Assembly (NCBI RefSeq): GCF_026870155.1
Contig: NZ_CP113975.1
Coordinates: forward strand, 2,976,001 to 3,040,000
DNA length: 64,000 nt
Direction: 5' to 3'
From: Flavobacterium marginilacus
GTDB lineage: Bacteria; Bacteroidota; Bacteroidia; Flavobacteriales; Flavobacteriaceae
The notes beneath the pieces were generated by a model. It was given only the letters and a program-made list of their open reading frames with translations, was not told the DNA's origin and made no database searches. This document shows, one piece after another, positions 36,008 through 43,812 of the stretch. Both the position numbers and the translations under genes were made by a program. Numbering within the stretch: the stretch's first letter is position 1; each line of letters starts with the position of its first letter.

Positions 36008-36865
36008 TTATTTTTTTGCAAATTTCGCTACCGTTATTGTTGGCTTGCCCAATTCGTCCCAAGTTTTTTGAGCTTCAAAAATTTCTTTGTTGCTGTTCAT
36101 TACCGATATTAATGGCACAACATACCGTAAAGGCTTTATAAACAAAGATAAAAATTTAGCCATCCCGATTGGTAATTTTGCAATCGTTAATTTTTCTTTG
36201 GTATGGTTTTCTACAAAAATTTTGGCTGCTTCTGTTGTAGTTAAAGGTTCCAAGCCTTGTACAGCATATTCTCTATTCAATGATTTTTCAGTTTTAAAAG
36301 CATTTGCTACTTGTTTACCAAAGTCTTCGGCATCAATCCACCACGATTTTTCATTTGATTTTCCGATGATGTTTACCTTATTTCCATCTCTCATTCCGCC
36401 ATTAAAATTTTGCATAAAATTTGCAGGATAAAATATGGTAAATGGAATACCCGCATTTTTAATTTTTTGAACCGCTTGTTTTTTGGCATTCATCACCCAC
36501 CAATCGCCTTTGTAGTTTCTTGCCAAAAACGAGGATAAAAATCCAACTCGTTTTACATTCGATGATTTTAAGGCTTCAATGATATTATCCACGCCACCTG
36601 CTTCAGGATTAAATCCGTTTTCGGTATCGTTAGGGCCTGAAGATATACTGATGTAAACTGCATCTGCATCTTTTATTGCTTTGGAAATGTTCGATACGTT
36701 TTTTAGGTCGCCTTGCACAAAATGTACACCCGATGGAAAAATATGTTTTTCTTTTTCAATGTTTCTCACAAAAGCTGTTACTTCAAAGCCTGCTTTTATC
36801 AATTCTTTGGTTACAGGAGTACCTATCATTCCTGTTGCTCCAATTACTGTTATTTTCTTAATCAT
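36008..36865 (-). CDS. NmrA-like NAD(P)-binding protein
   Basis: This 285-residue protein has the Rossmann motif GATGMIGTPVTKELIKAGF at the N-terminus and the atypical-SDR layout of NmrA/quinone-sensing QOR2-like proteins. The usual SDR Tyr-x3-Lys is not evident. It could reduce small electrophiles or act as a redox sensor. It lies 18 bases after the Old Yellow Enzyme gene and 8 bases before the AraC gene, so the three are probably one operon. Confidence 0.85.
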   Translation of the reverse strand: MIKKITVIGATGMIGTPVTKELIKAGFEVTAFVRNIEKEKHIFPSGVHFVQGDLKNVSNISKAIKDADAVYISISSGPNDTENGFNPEAGGVDNIIEALKSSNVKRVGFLSSFLARNYKGDWWVMNAKKQAVQKIKNAGIPFTIFYPANFMQNFNGGMRDGNKVNIIGKSNEKSWWIDAEDFGKQVANAFKTEKSLNREYAVQGLEPLTTTEAAKIFVENHTKEKLTIAKLPIGMAKFLSLFIKPLRYVVPLISVMNSNKEIFEAQKTWDELGKPTITVAKFAKK

Positions 36866-36883
36866 TATTTAATTTTTTAAAAT

Positions 36884-37990
36884 TTAGATGGAGTTAGAAA
36901 CTTCAGTCATTTTCGGATAATCAGTATACCCCTTTTCTCCGGAAGTATAAAAAGTGTTTGAGTCAGGTGCATTAAGTACAGCATCGGCCTTAAAACGTTC
37001 AACTAAATCAGGATTCGCAATAAAGGGAACTCCAAACGCTGCTAAATCTGCATCGCCAGATGCTATAACTTTATTGGCAGTTTCTTTTGTATAGCGAACA
37101 TTTGTGATGATAGTACCTTTGTAAAATCCACGGAAATGTTTTGCTACGTTTTGAATAGCTAAACTCACACTAGATACATCTGTAAAAGGCTCTGTAAGAT
37201 GGATGTATGCTAAATTATAGTCATTTAATCGGTTTGCAATATAGGTATACAAAGCAATAGTCTCATCATCAGCTTCAATGCCCATAATTCCGTGAACTGA
37301 AGGGTTAAAACGTATTCCTGCTTTTGATAGATCAATTACGGTTTTTAATTCGTCTAGTATTTCAAAAATTATACGAGTTCTGTTTTCTATAGAACCTCCA
37401 TATTCATCTGTCCTGTGATTTGAGTTTTTATGTAAAAATTGCTGTAACAAAAAACCATTGGCACTGTGTATTTCAACACCATCAAATCCTGCCTCAAAAG
37501 CATTGATTGCTGCTTGTTTGAAATCATTTATGGTTCTTTTTATATCGGCAATGGTCATTGCCTGTGCTTCTACCGTATCCTTAAACCCCTCAAAAGTAAA
37601 TACCTGTTGGTTGGGATTAACAGCCGATGGTCCAAGTGGTTTGTTCCCGTTTTGCAAATCGGGATGGGAAATAGCTCCTGTATGCCATAATTGGGCAAAA
37701 ATACTTCCTCCTTCTTGGTGTACGGCTTGGGTTGTTAATTTCCAACCTTCTATTTGCTCTTTTGAATAAATGGCAGGTACATTAATATAACCAACAGCTT
37801 CAGGACTGATGAAAGTTCCTTCTGTAATGATTAATCCTGCCGATGCTCGCTGTCTGTAATATTCTGCGATGAGTTCTGTGGCAGCGTTACCTTCATTATC
37901 AGCTCTAGAGCGGGTCATAGGTGCCATTACGATACGATTTCTTAATTGTAACCCATTTAAATTGTATGGTTCGAAAATTGTCTTGCTCAT
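36884..37990 (-). CDS. nemA: Old Yellow Enzyme-family alkene reductase
   Basis: This 368-residue FMN enzyme has the OYE pattern: MAPMTRSRADNEGNAA at the start, HSANGFLLQQFLHKNSNHRT with the substrate-binding His-x2-Asn pair, and YGGSIENRTRI. It uses NADPH to reduce activated alkenes, quinones, N-ethylmaleimide or nitro esters. It is the first gene of a minus-strand unit with a NmrA-like protein and an AraC regulator. The upstream TTTG-N27-TAnnTTTG promoter resembles those of two SDR genes in this window. Confidence 0.93.
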   Translation of the reverse strand: MSKTIFEPYNLNGLQLRNRIVMAPMTRSRADNEGNAATELIAEYYRQRASAGLIITEGTFISPEAVGYINVPAIYSKEQIEGWKLTTQAVHQEGGSIFAQLWHTGAISHPDLQNGNKPLGPSAVNPNQQVFTFEGFKDTVEAQAMTIADIKRTINDFKQAAINAFEAGFDGVEIHSANGFLLQQFLHKNSNHRTDEYGGSIENRTRIIFEILDELKTVIDLSKAGIRFNPSVHGIMGIEADDETIALYTYIANRLNDYNLAYIHLTEPFTDVSSVSLAIQNVAKHFRGFYKGTIITNVRYTKETANKVIASGDADLAAFGVPFIANPDLVERFKADAVLNAPDSNTFYTSGEKGYTDYPKMTEVSNSI

Positions 37991-38439
37991 TATTTTATTT
38001 TTTATGATTATTTATTGTTGCAAAACTACTATCGAAGTTATTCTGGCTAGTTATACAAAAGTGGGAAGGTGTGATACGTTTTTACGGAGGTTTTGTAGGA
38101 TGATGATTTTGGTCGCGAAGTTTGTAATGTTAACGCTAACACCCAAAATATTATGCACGGCTCAAAAACTTTAAATTAATTAGCTGGCAGAATAAGACCT
38201 ATACAAATTACAATGCTATGTAAAAAGGCTGACTTTACCTTGTTCCAGGATTTCGAAACAAGTTGCTTACATTTATTTCAGGCATAAAGTGATCAAGAAT
38301 AAATATCCACCCCTACAATTAAAAAGGTGGTCTTGATTTTACAATCCAATAGAATTGAAAAAATCAAAATCACCTTTGCTATCAAGTTAAAATTTGCATT
38401 AACTTTAATTGTTACCTCAATAAAAGTTAATACCTTTTT
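37991..38439. other. Intergenic region between two oppositely arranged redox genes
   Basis: These 449 bases hold the promoter of the Old Yellow Enzyme unit (38021-38087). The rest shows no family I recognise. A CCACC/GGTGG hairpin near 38309-38333 could end a transcript. The small plus-strand frame at 37869-38174 mostly overlaps the coding strand of nemA and looks like a shadow. Confidence 0.55.
38021..38087 (-). promoter_or_regulatory. Promoter and activator site of the nemA unit
   Basis: On the minus strand, ACTTTTG (plus 38056-38062) is followed by 27 bases and then TAGTTTTG (plus 38021-38028), a full -7 match. The region just upstream (plus to 38087) aligns with 47929-47963: both read CGTnAAAACGTnTCA, then CCCACTTTTGTAT. 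Both elements end 61-63 bases before the ATG. This is probably an AraC-type activator site. Confidence 0.65.
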
Positions 38440-39333
38440 TCAGGAAAAATACGCTTTATTCTCATTTGCCCATTGCGCCAAAGGTGTCATTTGCACAGGT
38501 AGTTTTTCTAAAACCTCATTCATCTTTGGATTGAATTTTGGAGGAAACTCTGTTGCGTTTTGAAGGCTTTCATAGTACGAAGTTACTCCTGCTGCACCTG
38601 CTTCACCAACAAATGGTTTTAATATATCACCAAATTCTTTGGCAGGTTGCGTATAATAAACAACGTTTTTACCCAAACCTTTAGAAAATTGTTCAGCCAA
38701 ATCATTCCCTTTTAAATTTTCTAAACCACTTATTTGGAATGTATCCGCTTTTAGTTTGTCATTGTAAATTGCTTCGACAACAAAAGCACTTACATCTCTG
38801 GAAGCTATCCAACCAATAGGCATAATCTCTGGAGTAGGATAAGCGAGCTTCATTTCGTTTTTTATAAAAGGTGCACAAAAAGGTCCCATCATATTTTCCA
38901 TATAAATAGTAGGTTCAATTATCACATACTCCAATCCGCTATTTTTTAGATACTCTTTTATGTCCAACTTTACATCTTCGCCAGGGATTCCTATTTTTTG
39001 CGGAGCTAACCAACCACTTGTGTTCCAAACGATTTTCTTTACACTATTTATCTTAGCTGCATCAATCACATTTTTGGCATATTCCAAGCCATCAAATGGA
39101 TTGGGCAAAGAAACAGGAATCATAAAAGCTATCGCATCTATGCTTTTGGTAATTTCCAACATTTTATTGGCATCACTCATATTAGCCAAAATAGGTTTTG
39201 CACCTGCTTGACTTAATTTTTCAAAACTTGCAGCAGAACTTGTTGCTGCAAATACTTCTGCTCCTTTTTTGATCCCTTCAGATATTACATTGAATTGTTG
39301 TGAGCCTGAAGCTCCAAATACTAAGATTTTCAT
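38440..39333 (-). CDS. NmrA-family NAD(P)-binding protein
   Basis: This 297-residue atypical SDR starts MKILVFGASGSQQFNVI, an NmrA-like Rossmann motif, and keeps the extended NmrA fold without an obvious Tyr-x3-Lys. Related proteins bind NAD(P) and reduce azo dyes or quinones. It is divergent from a HxlR gene, with an 18-base inverted repeat covering both promoters, so the HxlR protein probably controls it. Confidence 0.85.
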   Translation of the reverse strand: MKILVFGASGSQQFNVISEGIKKGAEVFAATSSAASFEKLSQAGAKPILANMSDANKMLEITKSIDAIAFMIPVSLPNPFDGLEYAKNVIDAAKINSVKKIVWNTSGWLAPQKIGIPGEDVKLDIKEYLKNSGLEYVIIEPTIYMENMMGPFCAPFIKNEMKLAYPTPEIMPIGWIASRDVSAFVVEAIYNDKLKADTFQISGLENLKGNDLAEQFSKGLGKNVVYYTQPAKEFGDILKPFVGEAGAAGVTSYYESLQNATEFPPKFNPKMNEVLEKLPVQMTPLAQWANENKAYFS

Positions 39334-39417
39334 TTTTTTACGTTTTTATGTTATTAAATTGTTTTTGATTAGTCATTACATCCTAATCTATTTGCTTGTT
39401 TCTAATTGTTTTTTAAA

Positions 39418-39463
39418 ATTACTTGCACAAAAGTATTGTGTTACTTACTTTTGTACAAGTAAT
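39418..39463. promoter_or_regulatory. HxlR operator: 18-base inverted repeat carrying both -7 elements
   Basis: ATTACTTGCACAAAAGTA (39418-39435) and TACTTTTGTACAAGTAAT (39446-39463) are reverse complements with one mismatch, separated by ten bases. Each arm contains a complete -7 box, TACTTTTG, for opposite directions: minus at 39428-39435 toward the NmrA gene, plus at 39446-39453 toward the HxlR gene. Binding would shut both. Confidence 0.75.
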
Positions 39464-39511
39464 TACCTAAAAGTAAAGTACCTACTATACAGTTAGAATA
39501 ATTGAATATCA

Positions 39512-39844
39512 ATGGAAAAAAAATCTAAAATAATTTTACCTTGTGATGAAAAGTGTCCTGTGAGAGCCTCTTTAACACTTCTTAGCGGCAAATGGACTTT
39601 GTTGATATTGTTTCAAATCAACAAAAAAGTGATGCGATATGGCGAACTAAAAAGGGCTATACCCGGTATTAGCGAAAAAATGCTGATACAAGAATTGAAT
39701 ATGCTTGTTGAAAATAAACTAGTCAGCAAAAAAGCCTATCCCGAAATTCCACCAAAAGTTGAGTATACTTTAACTGAATTGGGGTTAAAAACTTTGCCAA
39801 TTGCAGATAAATTGGCTGAATTCGGTTTAGAGAATTTAGTCTGA
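39512..39844 (+). CDS. HxlR-family transcriptional regulator
   Basis: This 110-residue winged-helix protein has the family core SGKWTLLILFQINKKVMRYG, the EKMLIQELNMLVENKLV recognition region and VEYTLTELGLKTL. N-terminal cysteines in CDEKCPVR may sense electrophiles. It is divergent from the NmrA gene and probably represses both through the inverted repeat at 39418-39463. Confidence 0.92.
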   Translation: MEKKSKIILPCDEKCPVRASLTLLSGKWTLLILFQINKKVMRYGELKRAIPGISEKMLIQELNMLVENKLVSKKAYPEIPPKVEYTLTELGLKTLPIADKLAEFGLENLV

Positions 39845-39940
39845 TTATATCAGTTGGATTTCTTAAGAATCCTAACAGTAATTAAAAATTGGTCTTCAAA
39901 AACACAGTAAAAACAAGAGATTTTGTTACTGTGTTTATTT

Positions 39941-40119
39941 TTTTATAAAAAAATGAACATTGTTCAAAAATAAAACATATCTTTATAAAAGAAAATAACA
40001 GTTATGAGCGTAGCAGACAGAAAAGCTCGAGAAAAAGAAACCTTAAGAGCATTGATATTAAAAGGAGCCAAAAAACTTTTTATAGAAAAAGGAATTGAGC
40101 AAACTACTATCTTTACATA
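39941..40119 (+). pseudogene. Truncated tetR copy with its operator
   Basis: From ATG 40003 the frame reads MSVADRKAREKETLRAL and ends at a stop (40117-40119) after 38 codons. It matches the start of the intact TetR gene at 40741 as far as EQTTI. The upstream TGAACATTGTTCA palindrome (39953-39965) and the region around the -7 are duplicated too, but the -7 has decayed to TATCTTTA. Most positions match by eye, with scattered differences, so the duplication is not recent. Confidence 0.85.
39953..39965. promoter_or_regulatory. TetR-type operator (relic copy)
   Basis: TGAACATTGTTCA is a 13-base palindrome (TGAAC-N3-GTTCA) upstream of the truncated tetR copy. The same motif stands before the intact tetR and before the efflux operon. 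Confidence 0.7.
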
Positions 40120-40142
40120 ACATTAATAAAAAAAACAAAAAT

Positions 40143-40553
40143 ATGAATAAAGCATTAAATCAAGAACTTGTTGCCATAGAAGCGACGGCTGTTACATATT
40201 TAACAGCATTTACACGAGGCGATGTTGCAGTTGTATTGTCAGCATTCGCTGATGATGGCGTACTAATAGCACCAAATTTGCCAGCAGCAGTAGGCAAGAC
40301 AGAACTTGCAAAGATTTATCCGCTTGTTCTCGAAGCGGTCGATTTTAATATGAACTATATGATTAGAGAAGTTGAACAAATTAGTGCAGACTGGGGCTTT
40401 GTCCGTAGTTCTACCGAAGGCAAGGAGACCAACAAGCAAACGGGCACGGTAACTCATACAGCTTATAACGAGCTATTTTTGCTACGTAAGTCGCTATCTG
40501 GAGTATGGCAAATTGCAAGATACGCCACATCCATGGTTAGTTCTAATTCCTAA
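40143..40553 (+). CDS. SnoaL/SgcJ-like NTF2-fold protein
   Basis: I chose the ATG at 40143 (MNKALNQELVAIEATAV), 136 residues. The frame is open 16 codons further upstream, but that part derives from the region after the tetR fragment. The sequence YLTAFTRGDVAVVLSAFADD and AVGKTELAKIYPLVL fits the SgcJ/EcaC and SnoaL families of NTF2-like proteins. It lies between a broken and an intact copy of tetR, suggesting it was inserted by the same duplication event. Function unknown. Confidence 0.8.
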   Translation: MNKALNQELVAIEATAVTYLTAFTRGDVAVVLSAFADDGVLIAPNLPAAVGKTELAKIYPLVLEAVDFNMNYMIREVEQISADWGFVRSSTEGKETNKQTGTVTHTAYNELFLLRKSLSGVWQIARYATSMVSSNS

Positions 40554-40691
40554 ATAAAAGCTCTTGTTAAGACCAAGTAGTTTTATTTTAAATGATTCAA
40601 CCGTTGCTCACAAAGGCAACGCTTGAATCATCAATAGCTTTTGTATCTCAGTAAACCTAGAAGTAAAGTAGCTAATATTTTTATAAAAAAA

Positions 40692-40723
40692 TGAACGTTG
40701 TTCAAAAATAAAACATATCTTTG
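40692..40723 (+). promoter_or_regulatory. TetR operator and promoter of the intact tetR gene
   Basis: TGAACGTTGTTCA (40692-40704) is followed by TATCTTTG (40716-40723), a full -7 match, and tetR starts at 40741. The operator overlaps the expected -33 region, which points to autorepression. Confidence 0.75.
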
Positions 40724-40740
40724 TAGAATAATTTCGAGGT

Positions 40741-41358
40741 ATGAGTATAGTTGACAGAAAAGCAAGGGAAAAAGAAGCACTGAAAGCATTGATTTTAAAA
40801 GGTGCAAAAAAACTTTTTATAGAAAAGGGTATTGAGCAAACTACCATTCGAAATATTGCTGACGAAATTGACTATAGTGTAGGTACGGTATATGTTTATT
40901 TTAAAGATAAGAATGCCATTCTGCACGACCTGCACTCCATAGGATTTCAGGAATTGGGAGGGTATTTTGAAGAATTGTTCAGCATAGAAGATCCAATGGA
41001 ACGATTGCGAAAAATGGGTTTTACCTACATAAAATTTGCCTTGGAAAATCAAGAAATGTATGATTTGATGTTTAATCTTAAGGCACCTATGGAATTTTTG
41101 GAAAGCTCCGAAAATAAAGATTGGGATGAAGGTGCGGTAACTTTTGGCCGTGTAAAAAAAACAATTGAGGAATGTATTAATAATGGGCATTTTAAGGGAC
41201 ATAATATAGAACCGCTTTCGTTTATGGTTTGGAGTTTGGTTCACGGTATGTGCTGTCTTGAAATTCGTCAAAGAACCAAAGGCGTAAAATTCACAAATCC
41301 CGAAACAATCTTGCTTGATGGCTATAATGAGTATTTGAAAATAATAGATCGGCTATAA
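40741..41358 (+). CDS. TetR/AcrR-family repressor of the efflux operon
   Basis: This 205-residue protein has the TetR HTH: LFIEKGIEQTTIRNIADEI then YSVGTVYVYFKDKNAIL (about residues 22-55). A helical ligand-binding domain follows. It is directly upstream of TolC, membrane-fusion and RND genes, and TGAAC-N3-GTTCA palindromes flank it on both sides. The usual arrangement is repression of the pump and of itself, released by a toxic ligand. Confidence 0.93.
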   Translation: MSIVDRKAREKEALKALILKGAKKLFIEKGIEQTTIRNIADEIDYSVGTVYVYFKDKNAILHDLHSIGFQELGGYFEELFSIEDPMERLRKMGFTYIKFALENQEMYDLMFNLKAPMEFLESSENKDWDEGAVTFGRVKKTIEECINNGHFKGHNIEPLSFMVWSLVHGMCCLEIRQRTKGVKFTNPETILLDGYNEYLKIIDRL

Positions 41359-41377
41359 ATTTTTTTGTTCAAAAAAA

Positions 41378-41390
41378 TGAACAATGTTCA
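41378..41390. promoter_or_regulatory. TetR operator before the efflux genes
   Basis: TGAACAATGTTCA matches TGAAC-N3-GTTCA and lies 20 bases after the tetR stop and 21 bases before the TolC gene start at 41411. It could provide a second control point for the pump genes. Confidence 0.7.
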
Positions 41391-41410
41391 ATTAAAAAAC
41401 AATGTATATT

Positions 41411-42748
41411 ATGATAAAAAATGCAGTAATTCTAACGGTAATCTTACTCGGATATCAAGGATATTCACAAAGTAAGCTAGACGGCTACATAGAAACCGGA
41501 CTAAAAAACAATGAAGTAATAAAGCAACACTATTTTGACATCAACAAAAGTGTGTATGCTCTTAAGGAAGCACGCTCTTTGTTTTACCCCACAGTTTCCT
41601 TAAACGGGAGCTATACAAGGGCTGAAGGAGGAAGAACGATTGATATTCCCGTAGGCGATATGCTCAATCCGGTGTATAACACGCTGAATCAGATGACGAA
41701 TTCCAAAGCGTTCCCAACCCTTGAAAATCAGTCGGTTTTAATCAATCCCGATAATTTCTATGACGCGAAGATTCATACGACAATGCCCTTGCTGAATTTC
41801 GAAATTATTTATAATGAAAGGATTAAGAGTCAGCAGGCATCACTGCAACAGATTGAATTGGAAATTTATAAGAGGGAGTTGGTCAAGGAAATAAAAATTG
41901 CCTACTACAAATACCTTCAGTCCATTGAAGGAATTAAAATTTATCAAGATGCGTTGGCATTGGTCAAAGAGAATCAAAGGGTAAACCAATCTTTATTCAA
42001 AAATGACAAAATCAACCGTACCGCAGTTTTGCGAAGTGATAACGAGGTAATACGGATTCAGGCAAATCTTGAAACGGCAAAACAAATCAGTAATAACGCC
42101 AAATCGTACTTCAATTTTTTGCTCAACGAAAAATTGGATTCCAATATTGAAACAGATGACAATGAGGCTTTACCCATTGATGCCGTTACAGAAAACATCC
42201 AAAACAGGGAGGAATTGCTAAAACTGACTCAGGTTAAGGAATTAAATGAAACGGTTGGTAAACTGACGCAATCGCATTGGTTTCCTACAGTAAGCGGATT
42301 TGCCGATTTCGGTTTTCAGGACTTTGATTTTGATGTCAACAAAGATTCACGCTATTATTTCGCAGGATTAGGTTTGCAATGGAATATTTTTTCCGGAAAC
42401 AAGAATAAATACAAACTCAAACAGGTTGAAGAAGATACTAAAAAAATAAGTTCCCAAACTGATAATGTAAAACAGCAATTATTGCTTCAGTTTCAGGTAT
42501 CACAAAATAATCTGAAATCGGCATTGGAACAATTCTACGCCAATAAAAACCAAAAAGAATCCGCCAAAAAATACAATGACGACATCACCAAATTGTATAA
42601 AGAAGGACAAGCTATTTACATTGAGCTTCTGGATGCACAAAACCAATGGGTAAATGCCCAACTCAACACCAATATTGCCCTCTATAATTCTTGGATCGCT
42701 TTTGCGGAATTAGAAAGAGCCAATGCCACTTTTACTTTAAAAAACTAA
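41411..42748 (+). CDS. TolC-family outer-membrane efflux protein
   Basis: I chose the ATG at 41411 (MIKNAVILTVILLGYQGYSQ), which opens a clean signal peptide; another ATG three codons upstream is possible. The mature protein (about 425 residues) has two OEP repeats, each with a long helix and a beta segment. YYFAGLGLQWNIFSG and IYIELLDAQNQWVNAQL are typical of TolC. It forms the outer-membrane exit of the RND pump encoded by the next two genes. Confidence 0.92.
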   Translation: MIKNAVILTVILLGYQGYSQSKLDGYIETGLKNNEVIKQHYFDINKSVYALKEARSLFYPTVSLNGSYTRAEGGRTIDIPVGDMLNPVYNTLNQMTNSKAFPTLENQSVLINPDNFYDAKIHTTMPLLNFEIIYNERIKSQQASLQQIELEIYKRELVKEIKIAYYKYLQSIEGIKIYQDALALVKENQRVNQSLFKNDKINRTAVLRSDNEVIRIQANLETAKQISNNAKSYFNFLLNEKLDSNIETDDNEALPIDAVTENIQNREELLKLTQVKELNETVGKLTQSHWFPTVSGFADFGFQDFDFDVNKDSRYYFAGLGLQWNIFSGNKNKYKLKQVEEDTKKISSQTDNVKQQLLLQFQVSQNNLKSALEQFYANKNQKESAKKYNDDITKLYKEGQAIYIELLDAQNQWVNAQLNTNIALYNSWIAFAELERANATFTLKN

Positions 42749-42759
42749 AAATTAGAACA

Positions 42760-43800
42760 ATGAAGAAATTAATAATTATCCTATTCGTACTACCGCTTTT
42801 TTATGCTTGTAAAGAAGAAAAAAAAGAACAAAAACCTTTTGAAAATGCCGATGTTATTTCGATTAAAACAGCAACGGCTCAATCATTGGCACTTGCAAGT
42901 AACATCAACGCATCCGGCTTGGTGACAACGGAAAATCAAGCCAATTATGGCTTTAAAATTGGTGGTGTTGTCAGTAAAATTTATGTCGAAGAAGGACAGT
43001 TTTTCAAGAAGGGACAACTTCTAGCAACATTAGATGAAACCGAAATCGGTTCGGGCTTGAATCAATCGGATTTGAATGTTAAAAAATACGAGCGTGATTA
43101 TACGCGTGCCTTAAATCTTTACAAAGACAGTGTTTATACTTTGGAACAGCTTCAAAACACCAAAACAGGTTTGGACATTGCCCGAAAACAAAAAGATGCT
43201 GTCGCTTTTAATGCCCGTTATGCAAAAATTTATGCCACGGCCGATGGTTTTGTTACTGCAAAAATTGCCAATACAGGTGAAGTAGTTGGTGCCGGATCTC
43301 CAATTTTGGCCATAAACGAAACAAGTAAAAACAACAATTACCTGTTAAAAGCGGGCTTGACAGATACCGAATGGGCTGCCGTGAAAATTGGCCAAAAAGC
43401 GGTTGTCACGCTAGATGGTTATCCCGATAAACACTTTGACGCTTTTGTCTTCAGGAAATCACAAGCTGCCGATGCTGCATTAGGTTCGTTTCAGGTAGAG
43501 CTGAAATTGGATATGAAAAACAGCAAACCGGCCGTGGGTATGTTTGGAAAAGCAGAAATCAAGGCCGAAAAAGTAGAAGACCGCATCATCATTCCCTATA
43601 ATTCACTTATTGAAGCCGACGGAAATAAAGCCTTTGTGTTTGTCGTAGAGAATAACAAAGTAAAACGTCAGCCTGTTACAATTGCTAAATTTGAAAATAA
43701 CAAGGTATTTATCAAGGAGGGACTTCACCAAACGGATCAGATTGTTATTTCAAACAGTGCTTATCTCAACGAAGAATCAACTATCAAAATCATTAAATAA
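42760..43800 (+). CDS. RND efflux membrane-fusion lipoprotein
   Basis: I chose the ATG at 42760 (MKKLIIILFVLPLFYACKEE), which starts a lipoprotein signal with cysteine after LFYA. The longer frame from 42691 overlaps the TolC gene and has no leader. The 346-residue protein has an HlyD/MFP beta-barrel and a short alpha-helical hairpin, with IGGVVSKIYVEEGQFFKKGQ in the biotinyl-lipoyl-like domain. It links the RND pump to TolC. Confidence 0.92.
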   Translation: MKKLIIILFVLPLFYACKEEKKEQKPFENADVISIKTATAQSLALASNINASGLVTTENQANYGFKIGGVVSKIYVEEGQFFKKGQLLATLDETEIGSGLNQSDLNVKKYERDYTRALNLYKDSVYTLEQLQNTKTGLDIARKQKDAVAFNARYAKIYATADGFVTAKIANTGEVVGAGSPILAINETSKNNNYLLKAGLTDTEWAAVKIGQKAVVTLDGYPDKHFDAFVFRKSQAADAALGSFQVELKLDMKNSKPAVGMFGKAEIKAEKVEDRIIIPYNSLIEADGNKAFVFVVENNKVKRQPVTIAKFENNKVFIKEGLHQTDQIVISNSAYLNEESTIKIIK

Positions 43801-43812
43801 CCGAGAATAGTA

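Noticed and set aside
37869..38174. 101-codon plus-strand frame across the nemA start
   Set aside because: Much of it is antisense to the nemA coding region and the rest spans the nemA promoter; no family resemblance.
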